A stretch of 64,000 nt of DNA. It comes from Aquihabitans sp. G128 (GTDB lineage: Bacteria > Actinomycetota > Acidimicrobiia > Acidimicrobiales > Iamiaceae). Below the pieces are notes generated by a model, which saw nothing but the letters and a program-made list of their open reading frames with translations, was not told where the DNA came from and did not search any database. The translations under genes and the position numbers were made by a program. The stretch lies in NCBI RefSeq assembly GCF_019048865.1, contig NZ_CP077604.1:4154001-4218000 (forward strand). The letters are read 5' to 3'. This document shows positions 17,153-25,487 of the stretch, in pieces (position 1 is the stretch's first letter; every line of letters starts with the position of its first letter).

Positions 17153-17650
17153 GTGACGGTCGCCGTCGTCCGGACGCTGCGCCCTGAGGACTGGGCCGCC
17201 GTCCGGCAGATCTACGCCGACGGCATCGAGACCGGGAACGCCACGTTCGAGACCGAACCACCCGACTGGGAGGCGTTCGACACCGACCACTCGCCGACGC
17301 TTCGCCTCGTCGCCGACCTCGACGGCGCTGTCGTCGGCTGGGCCGCAGCACGGCTCGTGTCGGACCGCTGCGTGTACGCAGGCGTCGCTGAGCACAGCGT
17401 CTACGTCGCCTCCGACGCTCGCAGCCACGGGATCGGTCGACTGCTCCTCGAAGCGTTGATCGTTCGGTCTGAGGGCGAAGGCATCTGGACGATGCAGTCC
17501 GGCGTGTTCCCCGAGAACACCGCCAGCCTCCAGTTCCACGTGGCCTGCGGCTTCGAGGTCGTCGGGATCCGTCGGCAAGTCGGTCGACATCACGGACGCT
17601 GGCGCGATGTCATCTGGATCGAGCGTCGCAGTACCACCGTCGGCGTCTAG
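17153..17650 (+). CDS. ArsN/PAT-like GNAT acetyltransferase
   Basis: 165 aa from GTG 17153. GNAT fold of the phosphinothricin acetyltransferase type: VVRTLRPEDWAAVRQIYADGIETGNATFET, VGWAAARLVS, EHSVYVASDARSHGIGRLLLEALI (acetyl-CoA loop) and GVFPENTASLQFHVACGFEVVGIRR. In ars operons this type is ArsN1, which acetylates arsinothricin. The joint presence of ArsI/CadI and ArsN-like proteins suggests defence against organoarsenical antibiotics or herbicides. Substrate not provable from sequence. Confidence 0.8.
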   Translation: MTVAVVRTLRPEDWAAVRQIYADGIETGNATFETEPPDWEAFDTDHSPTLRLVADLDGAVVGWAAARLVSDRCVYAGVAEHSVYVASDARSHGIGRLLLEALIVRSEGEGIWTMQSGVFPENTASLQFHVACGFEVVGIRRQVGRHHGRWRDVIWIERRSTTVGV

Positions 17651-17700
17651 CGACGCCGACGCGGTCAAGGCCTCCGCCCACCGAAACGACTGATGCGGGC

Positions 17701-18747
17701 TCAGTCGCTTTCGTGGGGGTGGCGGTGGTGGACATCGGAGACGTGGCGGTGGGCATGCGACCTCGCAGCATGGGCGTGCACGTGAGCGTGCTCGAGGACG
17801 GGTTCGTCGTGGACGTGGTCGTGGTGGCCGTCGTCGTGGCGGTGCCGGTGGTCGTGCTCGAGGGGTAGGTGGGCGTGGCGGTGGACGTGGCGTTCGGTGA
17901 CGAGCAGGTAGATGCCGAGGCTCATCACCGCGATGGCCAGGCCCTCGGCCGGCGTGATCGTCTCGCCGAGCACCAAGACCGCGGTGGCGACCCCGAAGAC
18001 CGGTGCGGTGCCGAAGAAGGCCGCCTCCCTTGCGGCACCGACCCAGCGCAGGGCATAGGCGTCGAGCACGACGCTGAGCCCGTACGCGGCGCCACCGAGC
18101 ACGACCGCCCCGACCAACGCCCCGACGGCCGGCATGGGTGCCCCCAGACCGACCGCCAGCAGCAGATTCACCGTCGCCGCCACAGCCGCCTTCACCCGAA
18201 CGATGGCGAACGGGTCACGGCCCGACAGCTGCTGGGTCAGGTTGTTGTCGACCGCCCAGCACAGGCAAGCGGCCGCGATGCAGACGATGCCGAGCACGTC
18301 GACCTGGGACTCGCCTCCGGAGAGGCCCAGGACCGCAGCAGCGGCCACCACCGCACCGGCCCCGGCCGCCGCCCGACGATCGAGGTGCTCACCGAAGAAG
18401 GCCAAGGCCAACCCCAGCGTCAGGACAGCCTCGAGGTTCAACAGCAACGAGCCGGCCACCCCGGACACCCGCTCGAGCCCGATCAGCAGCAGCACGGGGG
18501 CAAGCACACCGCCGGCGACGGTGACACCGGCCAGCTTCGGCACATCGGCTCGTCGCAGCCGGGCCTCGTTCGGACTCCGGCGCAGCGCAAGGACAGCCGA
18601 GAGCGCCACGGCGGCGCCGCCGTACAGGAGCCCGGCCAGGAGCTGAGGCCGGACCTCTCCGACAAGCTCCTTTGCCAACGGCGCCGACGCACCGAACATC
18701 GCTGCTGCCGAGATCCCCAGCACCACACCGAGCGACGAACGTTCCAC
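17701..18747 (-). CDS. EamA/DMT transporter with His-rich C-terminal tail
   Basis: 348 aa from GTG 18747, preceded by GAGGAGGGG some 12-20 bases upstream. Ten hydrophobic segments in two EamA repeats (~1-285). The last ~65 residues, after YLLVTERHVHRHAHLP, contain more than 20 His, with HDHRHRHDDGHHDHVHDE-like clusters, a pattern of metal-binding tails on metal transporters. EamA proteins export small metabolites; in this setting metal or metalloid complexes are possible substrates. Transcribed convergently toward the GNAT gene. Confidence 0.75.
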   Translation of the reverse strand: MERSSLGVVLGISAAAMFGASAPLAKELVGEVRPQLLAGLLYGGAAVALSAVLALRRSPNEARLRRADVPKLAGVTVAGGVLAPVLLLIGLERVSGVAGSLLLNLEAVLTLGLALAFFGEHLDRRAAAGAGAVVAAAAVLGLSGGESQVDVLGIVCIAAACLCWAVDNNLTQQLSGRDPFAIVRVKAAVAATVNLLLAVGLGAPMPAVGALVGAVVLGGAAYGLSVVLDAYALRWVGAAREAAFFGTAPVFGVATAVLVLGETITPAEGLAIAVMSLGIYLLVTERHVHRHAHLPLEHDHRHRHDDGHHDHVHDEPVLEHAHVHAHAARSHAHRHVSDVHHRHPHESD

Positions 18748-18787
18748 ACCGCCAGTGTGCCCCTCCTCGAACCCGAGGACAGCGCGA

Positions 18788-18799
18788 GGTACGTGTACC
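18788..18799. promoter_or_regulatory. short palindrome upstream of EamA gene
   Basis: GGTACGTGTACC, 5-bp arms around GT, lies about 40 bases before the EamA start. It could be an operator half-site, but it is short and occurs once; low support. Confidence 0.25.
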
Positions 18800-18979
18800 G
18801 CTGCGCCCCGTGACGCCCGGCCAGCGCCGCTACGGCCCTCTTGGCCGAGCACTCCCACAACTCGGCCTAGCCAACCATGCGGCCCCCGTCCACGCCTGGC
18901 CAGCCGTCGGCGAACACCCTGACTCCTCCTCGCCGAGGTCTCTGCTCGGCAAGCCCCACAGGACCGGTCGAGGGTGTAG

Positions 18980-19426
18980 CTACAGGGATCGACCGAAGCG
19001 GAGACGGTTCCCGAACGGATCCGTGAGCGTGAACTCCCGCATGCCCCACTCCTGATCTGCCAGATCGCTCACGAGGAGCCCCTTGCCTTCGAGGCGGTCG
19101 TGCCACCCGTCAGGGTCCGGAACCACGAGGTAGGCACCGGCGCCAGCGGCGACCGGTTCGACACCGAGGTCGAAGACGCTGCGTTCGTCGAACGAGACGA
19201 ACGCAAACCCGCCGCCCTCGTAGCGGTGGACCTCGAAGCCCGCCGCCTCGTAGAACTCGACTGCCACATCCATGTCCAAGACCGGCAACGTCGGCGTGAC
19301 GTCCATCGAGCCGGACGCCTCGACCAGCCAGTCGATGCAACCACGACACACCTGCACCGCAGGGTGACAGCGCAGCGCCGTCAACGACGATTCGTCGTGC
19401 TGTTCGCCGCAGCAGGAGCACTTCAT
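18980..19426 (-). CDS. VOC-fold protein with N-terminal Cys-rich zinc-finger-like motif
   Basis: 148 aa from ATG 19426. The first ~45 residues hold MKCSCCGEQHDESS ... CHPAVQVCRGCIDWL, two CxxC pairs of a small zinc-finger-like element. Residues ~50-148 are a bleomycin-resistance/glyoxalase (VOC) half: DVTPTLPVLDMDVAVEFYEAAGFEV, AYLVVPDPDGWHDRL, MREFTLTDPFGNRLRFG. Substrate unknown. The nearby YdeI-like and thioredoxin-like genes have the same orientation. Confidence 0.75.
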   Translation of the reverse strand: MKCSCCGEQHDESSLTALRCHPAVQVCRGCIDWLVEASGSMDVTPTLPVLDMDVAVEFYEAAGFEVHRYEGGGFAFVSFDERSVFDLGVEPVAAGAGAYLVVPDPDGWHDRLEGKGLLVSDLADQEWGMREFTLTDPFGNRLRFGRSL

Positions 19427-19464
19427 GGCTTCGAACCTACCGGCGGGCTCCTCCGCGCCGGCCC

Positions 19465-19941
19465 TCACGGGGCCTTGGGGCGTTCCTTCACGCCGGCTTC
19501 GAGGAGGCGCACCACTTCGGCGAGTCGCACTAAGCGCTGCTCGGGGTTCCGCTTGGTGGCGCTGATCCACCGGATGTAAGCGGTCCGGTAGAACTGCGCC
19601 AGCCCGTCGAAGAACTGCCCGGCAGCTGGGCTGGCGGCAAGGGCCTCGGCCATGTCGGGGTCGAGATCGTCCCGCTGCAACCCTTCCGGTTCGAGCGACA
19701 CGTCGACCTGGTCTCCTGCGCTGAACCCTCGATCCCGCCTCCACGCCGGCCCGAGGACGATGCCGAGCTCGGAGCCGAAGGTCTCCACGGTGCCCCGCAG
19801 GTCGCAGCCGCCGACCGTGCCCCGCAGGTGGTGCTCGACCTTCTGGCCCCACCTCTCGTCGGGGTCGAACGGCACCGGCAGGTAGACCCGGCCACGGGAC
19901 CCGGCGGCGAGACTCGTCGAGTAGGTGATGCCGGAGCTCAT
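19465..19941 (-). CDS. YdeI/OmpD-associated-like DUF1905-type protein
   Basis: 158 aa from ATG 19941 (overlaps the preceding stop, ATGA). N-terminal DUF1905-like beta barrel (GRVYLPVPFDPDERWGQKVEHHLRGTVGG) and C-terminal bacteriocin-protection-like helices (ALAASPAAGQFFDGLAQFYRTAYIRWISATKRNPEQRLVRLAEVV) are the standard layout of YdeI-type proteins. Biochemical role not established. Small stress-related cargo gene. Confidence 0.7.
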   Translation of the reverse strand: MSSGITYSTSLAAGSRGRVYLPVPFDPDERWGQKVEHHLRGTVGGCDLRGTVETFGSELGIVLGPAWRRDRGFSAGDQVDVSLEPEGLQRDDLDPDMAEALAASPAAGQFFDGLAQFYRTAYIRWISATKRNPEQRLVRLAEVVRLLEAGVKERPKAP

Positions 19942-20255
19942 CGCGCCCTGCGACGTTCGAGCTCGGCCGCCAGATCGGCGACCGACGGTGGTGACAGGGC
20001 ACACGCAGCCGCCTCGGCAGGCCTCCCGCCGAACGGGTCGACACCGTCGAACAGCACAGTCGGAGACCCGGCGAAGCCGCAGGGAACCGGACCGTGCCCC
20101 TCGAGCTCAGTGGCGATGACCGTCACCCCAGGATGAGCTACGAGGAACGAGTGGAGAACAGCGACGTTCGGGCAGCCTGCCGTGAACAAGATCTCGACCT
20201 CGAGCCGATCGGCTGGGACATCCGATGCGAGAGCCACGCCCGCCAAGGTACCCAT
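19938..20255 (-). CDS. thioredoxin-like protein
   Basis: 105 aa from ATG 20255. Thioredoxin-like fold beginning VEILFTAGCPNVAVLHSFLVAHPG, with a single active-site Cys (GCPN) and a second Cys in GHGPVPCGFAGSPTVLFDG before the cis-Pro-like SP. This pattern occurs in small proteins beside mercury or arsenic genes. Likely a cytoplasmic thiol relay or metal-thiol protein; substrate unknown. Coupled to the YdeI-like gene. Confidence 0.65.
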   Translation of the reverse strand: MGTLAGVALASDVPADRLEVEILFTAGCPNVAVLHSFLVAHPGVTVIATELEGHGPVPCGFAGSPTVLFDGVDPFGGRPAEAAACALSPPSVADLAAELERRRAR

Positions 20256-20437
20256 GCCTCACTCGCCTTGCGGCGAGGTGGCGTGGAGCTACTGCTGCTG
20301 CTGCTGGCAGGGCTCCAGGGTCCACCGCTACAGGCAGCAATCGACCGCGTCATTCGCCTGAGCCCAGGCCTGCGGTCCGTCCAGCCTGACACTGCCTGGC
20401 GGCGGTGTCGTTGGCGACCTGGCCGTAGGCTCTACAC

Positions 20438-20797
20438 GTGCAGAAGCGACGTGCCACGGGCGCCCTCGAGAAGATGGTCCTCGAGCAGCTGTGGCTCCGC
20501 CCGAGTGGCGCCACGCCCCGCGAGGTCAAGGACGCGCTCGCCGAGGACCTCGCCTACACGACGGTGATGACGATCTTGGCCCGGCTGTGGAAGAAGGGCC
20601 TGGCGGAGCGGGAGCCGAGCGGACGGGCGTTCCGCTACCGGGCGCTGCGCGGCGAAGCCGATCTGGCGGCGACGAGGATGCAGCAGGCGCTGGAGCCGGT
20701 AGATGACCGGTCGCTGGTGCTGTCGCGCTTCGTCGACGGGCTGTCCGATGACGATGAGCTGGCGTTGCGCAAGATCCTGGAGGAGCTGGACCAGTGA
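20438..20797 (+). CDS. BlaI/MecI/CopY-family repressor
   Basis: 119 aa from GTG 20438. Classic BlaI winged helix: LEKMVLEQLWLRPSGATPREVKDALAEDLAYTTVMTILARLWKKGL, followed by a dimerisation helix. It overlaps an M56 peptidase gene by 4 bases, the usual repressor/sensor pair. In actinobacteria such pairs can respond to copper or oxidative stress as well as beta-lactams. Matching palindromes lie at 22358, 22432, 62001 and 63605. Confidence 0.9.
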   Translation: MQKRRATGALEKMVLEQLWLRPSGATPREVKDALAEDLAYTTVMTILARLWKKGLAEREPSGRAFRYRALRGEADLAATRMQQALEPVDDRSLVLSRFVDGLSDDDELALRKILEELDQ

Positions 20798-21669
20798 GCC
20801 AGCTGCTGCTCGTCCCGCTGCTCGTTGCGGTCGCTGCCACGGCGTCGAGCGGGGTGTCGCAGCGCTACCTTCGGCCGCGGGTGGCGGCGTGGAGCTTGGT
20901 GGTGGGCTCGACCGTGACGGCGCTTGCTGCGTTGAGTGCGCTCGTCATGGTTCTCGTGGAGTTCGCTCACGCGCTTGCGCAGACGCAAGGGGCGTTGGCC
21001 TGGTGCTTGCACCTCGAACACCACGGTCCCGTGCCTTGGGTCGAGGGGAGCGTCGCCGCCGCATGGCTGGCCGGAGCCGCCGTTCGCGTGTTGAGGTGTC
21101 GGGCGCGGTACCGGGGCCTGGTTCCGGACGCCGGTTCCGGTGGGGTCGAGATCGTCGACGACGACCACCCCGTCGCCTTCACGTTGCCGGGTGGACAAGG
21201 CCGGACGGTGGTCTCGTCGGGGATGCTGCGGGCCCTCAGCTCGGGCGAACAAGCGGCGCTGTTCAGCCACGAGCACTCGCACCACGCCCGTCGGCACGAT
21301 CGATTCATCCTCGCCGTGGACCTGGCGGTCGCCGTGGTGCCGCTGCTGGGGCCGATGCGGGGCTACGTCCGCTACGCCACCGAGCGTTGGGCGGACGAGG
21401 ACGCTGCGCGGGCGGTTGGCGATCGGCGCCTCGTCGCTCGCGCTTTGGCACGAGCTGCGCTCGTCCAGCACGCCGCGCCCCAACCGGGCATGGCCATGGC
21501 GGACCTCGGGGTCCGGACGAGGGTCGACCAGTTGCTCGCCGAGCCGACGAGACGGTCGGTCGTCGTGCTCACTGTTGCGGGTAGCGCTGGGCTCACGGCC
21601 CTGGCGGCGGTCAGCGCCTCGGTCCAGGTGCATCACCTGGCCATGGTGACCGCACACCTCTGCGCCTGA
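20794..21669 (+). CDS. M56 (BlaR1/MecR1-type) membrane metallopeptidase
   Basis: 291 aa. Four membrane segments and the gluzincin motif SHEHSHHARRHD (variant HExxH, ~150-160) in the cytoplasmic loop; the downstream Glu lies in ERWADEDAARA. It would sense a signal and cleave the BlaI partner. No penicillin-binding sensor domain follows, so the signal is not beta-lactam by sequence. Immediately downstream of and coupled to the blaI-like gene. Confidence 0.85.
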   Translation: MSQLLLVPLLVAVAATASSGVSQRYLRPRVAAWSLVVGSTVTALAALSALVMVLVEFAHALAQTQGALAWCLHLEHHGPVPWVEGSVAAAWLAGAAVRVLRCRARYRGLVPDAGSGGVEIVDDDHPVAFTLPGGQGRTVVSSGMLRALSSGEQAALFSHEHSHHARRHDRFILAVDLAVAVVPLLGPMRGYVRYATERWADEDAARAVGDRRLVARALARAALVQHAAPQPGMAMADLGVRTRVDQLLAEPTRRSVVVLTVAGSAGLTALAAVSASVQVHHLAMVTAHLCA

Positions 21670-21698
21670 GACCGGGCCTCATCCAGGTAGGGAAGGCC

Positions 21699-21715
21699 CA
21701 GGCCCGCCGGGCCTG
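21699..21715. terminator. hairpin between convergent M56 and DUF305 genes
   Basis: CAGGCCC-GCC-GGGCCTG, 7-bp perfect arms with a 3-base loop, in the 66-base gap between two convergent genes. No T-run, as is usual for actinobacterial terminators. Could serve both strands. Confidence 0.55.
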
Positions 21716-21735
21716 CAGCGGCCGACCACGGAGGC

Positions 21736-22335
21736 TCAGCCGGCCTTGCCGATGAGGTCTTCCATGGTGGTGATCTCGGCCTTCTGGGCAGTGACGATGG
21801 CCTTGGCGAGCTTCTTCGCTCCGGCGGACTTGCCGTCGGCGAGCTCGGTCTCGGCCTGTTCGATGGCGCCCTTGTGGTGTTCGATCATCATCGTCAGGAA
21901 CATCTGATCGAACTCGGCGCCGGAGGCGTCCTCGAGCTTGGTCATGTCAGCGTCGCTCATCATGCCGTGGTCCATGCTCATGCTGTCGCCGCCCATGCCC
22001 GACGGCTCGTTCTGGCCCCAGTCCTTCAGGTAGCCCTGCATCTGCTTGATCTCGGGGTCCTGGGCGCCCTTGATCTTGGCGGCCAGGCCCTTGACCTCAG
22101 CGCTGTCGGCGCGGGTCTCGGCCAGCGTGGCCATCTCGACGGCCTGCTGGTGGTGCGGGATCATGCCCTGGACGAAGGTGACGTCCGCGTCGTTGAATTC
22201 GGCTGAAGCGGCAGGACTCTGCGACGAGTCGCTCCCGTGGCCCATGCCCCCCATGTCGCTGCCGTCCGAGCTGCAGCCGGCGATCCCAGCCATGGCGAGT
22301 GCCAGCACGACTCCGAGTGCGATGCGCTTCTTCAT
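21736..22335 (-). CDS. DUF305 lipoprotein
   Basis: 199 aa from ATG 22335 with a GAGG-type RBS. Signal peptide MKKRIALGVVLALAMAGIAGC with lipobox, a Met/His/Asp-rich patch (MGGMGHGSDSS; later SGMGGDSMSMDHGMMSD), and two DUF305 halves, each with the HH signature: FVQGMIPHHQQAVEMA and LTMMIEHHKGAIEQAE. DUF305 proteins are ferritin-like, exported and common in copper loci. A copper-storing or buffering role is likely here. Transcribed away from a BlaI-type palindrome. Confidence 0.88.
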   Translation of the reverse strand: MKKRIALGVVLALAMAGIAGCSSDGSDMGGMGHGSDSSQSPAASAEFNDADVTFVQGMIPHHQQAVEMATLAETRADSAEVKGLAAKIKGAQDPEIKQMQGYLKDWGQNEPSGMGGDSMSMDHGMMSDADMTKLEDASGAEFDQMFLTMMIEHHKGAIEQAETELADGKSAGAKKLAKAIVTAQKAEITTMEDLIGKAG

Positions 22336-22357
22336 CTCAGCCTCCAACGGCTAGCTA

Positions 22358-22378
22358 TCTACGACATGTTGTCGTAGA
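22358..22378. promoter_or_regulatory. BlaI-type operator (DUF305 side)
   Basis: Perfect inverted repeat, arms TCTACGAC and GTCGTAGA around a 5-base centre, 22 bases upstream of the DUF305 start. Arms and spacing (6-5-6 core TACGAC-N5-GTCGTA) match the sites at 62001 and 63605 and the BlaI/CopY style. The local repressor at 20438 is the obvious ligand. Confidence 0.7.
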
Positions 22379-22431
22379 CCCTAAGGCCAGGACTTGGTCG
22401 AGGCAACGCGGCCATGCAGGACCTTCGGCCC

Positions 22432-22451
22432 TAGTACGACACGTCGTAGTA
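22432..22451. promoter_or_regulatory. BlaI-type operator (DUF2933-like side)
   Basis: Inverted repeat with arms TAGTACGAC and GTCGTAGTA around AC, one mismatch, 37 bases before the small membrane gene at 22488. The core arms are the same as at 22358 but with a 2-base centre. Together the two palindromes frame a divergent promoter. Confidence 0.6.
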
Positions 22452-22487
22452 CCCCAGGCTTGGCCCCCTACCAGAGGAGCGTGCGCA

Positions 22488-22727
22488 GTGGAATCGAAGC
22501 ACTCCAAGATGCTGATCGTGGCCGGGCTCGTCCTGGCCGGCGCCGTAGGCGCAACGGTCGCCGGGTTCCCACCCGGCTTCCTGCTGATCCTGCTGATCTG
22601 TCCCCTCATGATGATGTTCATGATGATGGGCATGGCTGAGGCGACCCGCCGCAAGGGTGATGGGCCGAGCCAGGGCGAGACCGAAGAGACCGCACCCGAT
22701 GAGCACGACATCGGCCGAGTCGGCTGA
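22488..22727 (+). CDS. small DUF2933-like membrane protein
   Basis: 79 aa from GTG 22488; RBS AGAGGAG at 22473-22479. Two adjacent hydrophobic segments (MLIVAGLVLAGAVGATVAGF and GFLLILLICPLMMMFMMMGM), Met-rich, then an acidic tail. Resembles short DUF2933 proteins of copper islands. Precedes copB and may help copper handling at the membrane. Confidence 0.65.
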   Translation: MESKHSKMLIVAGLVLAGAVGATVAGFPPGFLLILLICPLMMMFMMMGMAEATRRKGDGPSQGETEETAPDEHDIGRVG

Positions 22728-22781
22728 ACGTGGCGGTCCTGCTTGCCAGACCTCCCAACGGCCCAACTTCGAACAGGGTTG

Positions 22782-22798
22782 ATACCCCTAGGGGGTAT
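22782..22798. promoter_or_regulatory. CsoR-type copper operator
   Basis: ATACCCCTAGGGGGTAT, arms of ATACCCC/GGGGTAT type, 40 bases before the copB start. This fits the CsoR consensus of CCC/GGG arms flanked by TA. No csoR gene is visible in the window, so a chromosomal CsoR may act here. Confidence 0.7.
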
Positions 22799-22837
22799 GG
22801 GTACCCTGCATCTCACCGAACGAGCGAGGAGGCCTCC

Positions 22838-24913
22838 GTGGCCACGCACACGGCACACCAACCCACCCCTGGCGACCACGCCGACCACGCGCCCGATGGG
22901 CAACACGACCGAGATCCCGCCACGCACGCAGGGCATGGCGCGCACGCCGGGCACCACGTGGAGATGTTCCGGCGACGGTTCTGGTGGAGCCTGCTGCTCA
23001 CCGTTCCGCTCGTCGCCACCAGCCACATGGTCATGGACTGGTTCGGCTACACCCTCGACTTCCCCGGCGTGGACCTCGTCGGGCCGGTGCTCGGCACGTT
23101 CGTGTTCCTGTGGGGCGGCTGGCCGTTCCTGACCGGCGGCGTCCAGGAAGCCAAGGACCGCCAACCTGGGATGATGCTGCTCATCGCCATGGCGATCACC
23201 GTCGCCTACAGCGCGTCGATGGCCACGTCGCTCGGCTGGTTCGACCTCGACTTCTGGTGGGAGCTCGGCGCCCTCATCTCGATCATGCTCCTCGGCCACT
23301 GGCAGGAGATGAAGGCCCTCGGCCAAGCCCAGGACGCCCTCGCCGCGCTCGCCGCCCTGCTGCCGGACGAAGCCGACCGCATCAACCCCGACGGCTCGAC
23401 CGAGACCGTCCCCGCCGGCACTCTCGCCGTCGGTGACCTCGTCCTGGTCCGCGCCGGTGGCAACGTCCCCGCCGACGGCAAGATCACCGAAGGCGAGGCC
23501 GAGCTCGACGAGTCGATGATCACCGGCGAGTCCCGACCCGTCGCCAAGTCCGCAGGCGACACCGTCACCGCCGGCACCATCGCCACCGACTCCTCCATCC
23601 GCGTGGAGGTCACCGCCGTCGGCGACGACACCGCACTGGCCGGCATCGGACGTCTCGTCGCCGAGGCACAGGCCTCCGGTTCACGCACCCAGGTGCTCGC
23701 CGACCGTGCCGCCGCGCTGCTGTTCTACGTGGCCGCCGGCTCGGCGATCATCACCGCGATCGTCTGGACCGTGGTCGGCAGCCCAGACGAAGCGGTCATC
23801 CGGGTCGTCACCGTCCTGGTCATCTCCTGCCCCCACGCCCTCGGGCTCGCCATCCCGCTCACCACGTCGCTCTCCAGCGCCATGGCCGCCCGCAACGGCA
23901 TCCTCATCAAGGACCGCCGCGCCCTCGAGGCGAGCCGCACCCTCGACGCCGTCCTCTTCGACAAGACCGGCACCCTCCCCAAGGGCCAGCACACCGTCAT
24001 CGGCGTCGCCACCACCACGGGGACGACCGAGGATGTCGTGCGCATCGCCGCAGCGGTCGAAGCCGACAGCGAGCACCCCCTCGCTCGGGCCATCGTCCGA
24101 GCCGCCGAGGACACCGGGGCCCGTTCCCATGCCACGGACTTCCGGTCCATCACCGGCCGCGGCGTCGAAGCGACCGTCGACGGCGACCGCTACGCCGTCG
24201 GCGGCCCCGCCCGCCTTCGCCAACGAGACCTCACCAGCCCCGTGCAACTGGCCGAAGACATCGCCGCGTGGACCGGGCGAGGCGCCGCCGTGCTCTACCT
24301 CGTCCGAGACACCGACATCATCGGGGCCCTCGCCCTCGAGGACGAGATCCGACCCGAGGCGCGTGAAGCCATCGACGACCTCCACCGCATCGGCCGCAAG
24401 GTCGTCATGATCACCGGCGATGCCCAACAGGTCGCCGATGCCGTCGCCGCCGACCTCGGCGTCGACGAGGTCTTCGCCGAAGTCCTGCCCGAGGACAAAG
24501 CCAACAAGGTCGCCGAGCTCCAAGAACGCGGGCTCACCGTCGCCATGGTCGGCGACGGCGTCAACGACGCCCCCGCCCTCGCCTGTGCCGACGTCGGCAT
24601 CGCCATCGGCGCCGGCACCGACGTCGCCATCGAATCCGCCGGCCTCATCCTCGCCAGCTCCGACCCACGCGGCGTTCTGTCGATCATCACCCTCGCCAAG
24701 GCCACCTACCGCAAGTCCCTCCAGAACCTCACCTGGGCCGCCGGCTACAACATCATCGCCATCCCCCTCGCCGCCGGAGCACTCCAATGGGCCGGCATCT
24801 CCATGCCCCCCGCCGTCGGCGCCATCCTGATGAGCATCTCCACCATCGTCGTCGCCCTCAACGCCCAACTCCTCCGCCGAGTCGACCTCAAGCCCACCGA
24901 ACCCGGCCGCTGA
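22838..24913 (+). CDS. copB: CopB-type P1B ATPase (CPH motif)
   Basis: 691 aa from GTG 22838 with GAGGAGG at 22826-22832. His-rich cytoplasmic N-terminus (HADHAPDGQHDRD ... HAGHGAHAGHH) replaces HMA domains. Motifs: TGES ~229, membrane ion site SCPHALGLAIP ~329, DKTGT ~375, GDGVND ~572. CPH in the sixth membrane helix defines the CopB (P1B-3) group that exports copper, often Cu(II) or Ag. The CsoR-type palindrome upstream supports copper control. Catalytic residues look intact. Confidence 0.93.
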   Translation: MATHTAHQPTPGDHADHAPDGQHDRDPATHAGHGAHAGHHVEMFRRRFWWSLLLTVPLVATSHMVMDWFGYTLDFPGVDLVGPVLGTFVFLWGGWPFLTGGVQEAKDRQPGMMLLIAMAITVAYSASMATSLGWFDLDFWWELGALISIMLLGHWQEMKALGQAQDALAALAALLPDEADRINPDGSTETVPAGTLAVGDLVLVRAGGNVPADGKITEGEAELDESMITGESRPVAKSAGDTVTAGTIATDSSIRVEVTAVGDDTALAGIGRLVAEAQASGSRTQVLADRAAALLFYVAAGSAIITAIVWTVVGSPDEAVIRVVTVLVISCPHALGLAIPLTTSLSSAMAARNGILIKDRRALEASRTLDAVLFDKTGTLPKGQHTVIGVATTTGTTEDVVRIAAAVEADSEHPLARAIVRAAEDTGARSHATDFRSITGRGVEATVDGDRYAVGGPARLRQRDLTSPVQLAEDIAAWTGRGAAVLYLVRDTDIIGALALEDEIRPEAREAIDDLHRIGRKVVMITGDAQQVADAVAADLGVDEVFAEVLPEDKANKVAELQERGLTVAMVGDGVNDAPALACADVGIAIGAGTDVAIESAGLILASSDPRGVLSIITLAKATYRKSLQNLTWAAGYNIIAIPLAAGALQWAGISMPPAVGAILMSISTIVVALNAQLLRRVDLKPTEPGR

Positions 24914-24944
24914 CCTGCTTCCGACGCCAGCCTTGGGCTGCAAC

Positions 24945-25346
24945 TCAGCCCGCGGAGTCGCGGGTGCTCCCGAGCAGACGGTCGAGGAGGCGAGGCGATC
25001 CCGTCCAGGCGCCCTCGATCAGCTCCCGAGGGACCTGGCGAGCGGCATAGCGAAGCGCGAGCACGACAACGACGATGTCGTCCAGCGGCCCGATCACCGG
25101 GAGGAACTCGGGAATCAGATCAATCGGGCTCAGCACCCACACCGCAGCGATGCCGACTGCGATCTTGGCCCGGAGCGGAACACGGGCATCCCGGCGAAGC
25201 CGACGAAGTGCCGCAGCGCACGCAGGAAGGAAGCCCGCCAAGTCCTTCGCCAGACCCGGGGGAAGGCGACTGGCAAGAATGATCAGGACCGCCCAGGAGA
25301 GAACCACCACCCCTGCCCCGCACATCACCCAGGCAAGCCATGTCAT
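24945..25346 (-). CDS. YkvA/DUF1232 family membrane protein
   Basis: 133 aa from ATG 25346. One N-terminal membrane segment and a DUF1232 core: RRDARVPLRAKIAVGIAAVWVLSPIDLIPEFLPVIGPLDDIVVVVLAL. The SPIDLIPEFLPVIGPLDD motif is diagnostic. Function of the family is not settled. Convergent with copB, 31 bases apart. Confidence 0.85.
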   Translation of the reverse strand: MTWLAWVMCGAGVVVLSWAVLIILASRLPPGLAKDLAGFLPACAAALRRLRRDARVPLRAKIAVGIAAVWVLSPIDLIPEFLPVIGPLDDIVVVVLALRYAARQVPRELIEGAWTGSPRLLDRLLGSTRDSAG

Positions 25347-25487
25347 CCGCCTAGCGTACGAATCTTCGATGCTGCCCGAACGCTTGGTGGGCACCTTTCG
25401 CAGGTCCGCCAACAGCTTCTACGTGGCTGCGGCCGCCTCAGCTTCGGCGTGCGCCCCAGGTGGCCTCAGGGCCGAGGGATCGCCGCC

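Noticed and set aside
22730-22837. Longer N-terminus for copB
   Set aside because: It would run through the CsoR-type palindrome; GTG 22838 has GAGGAGG at proper distance.
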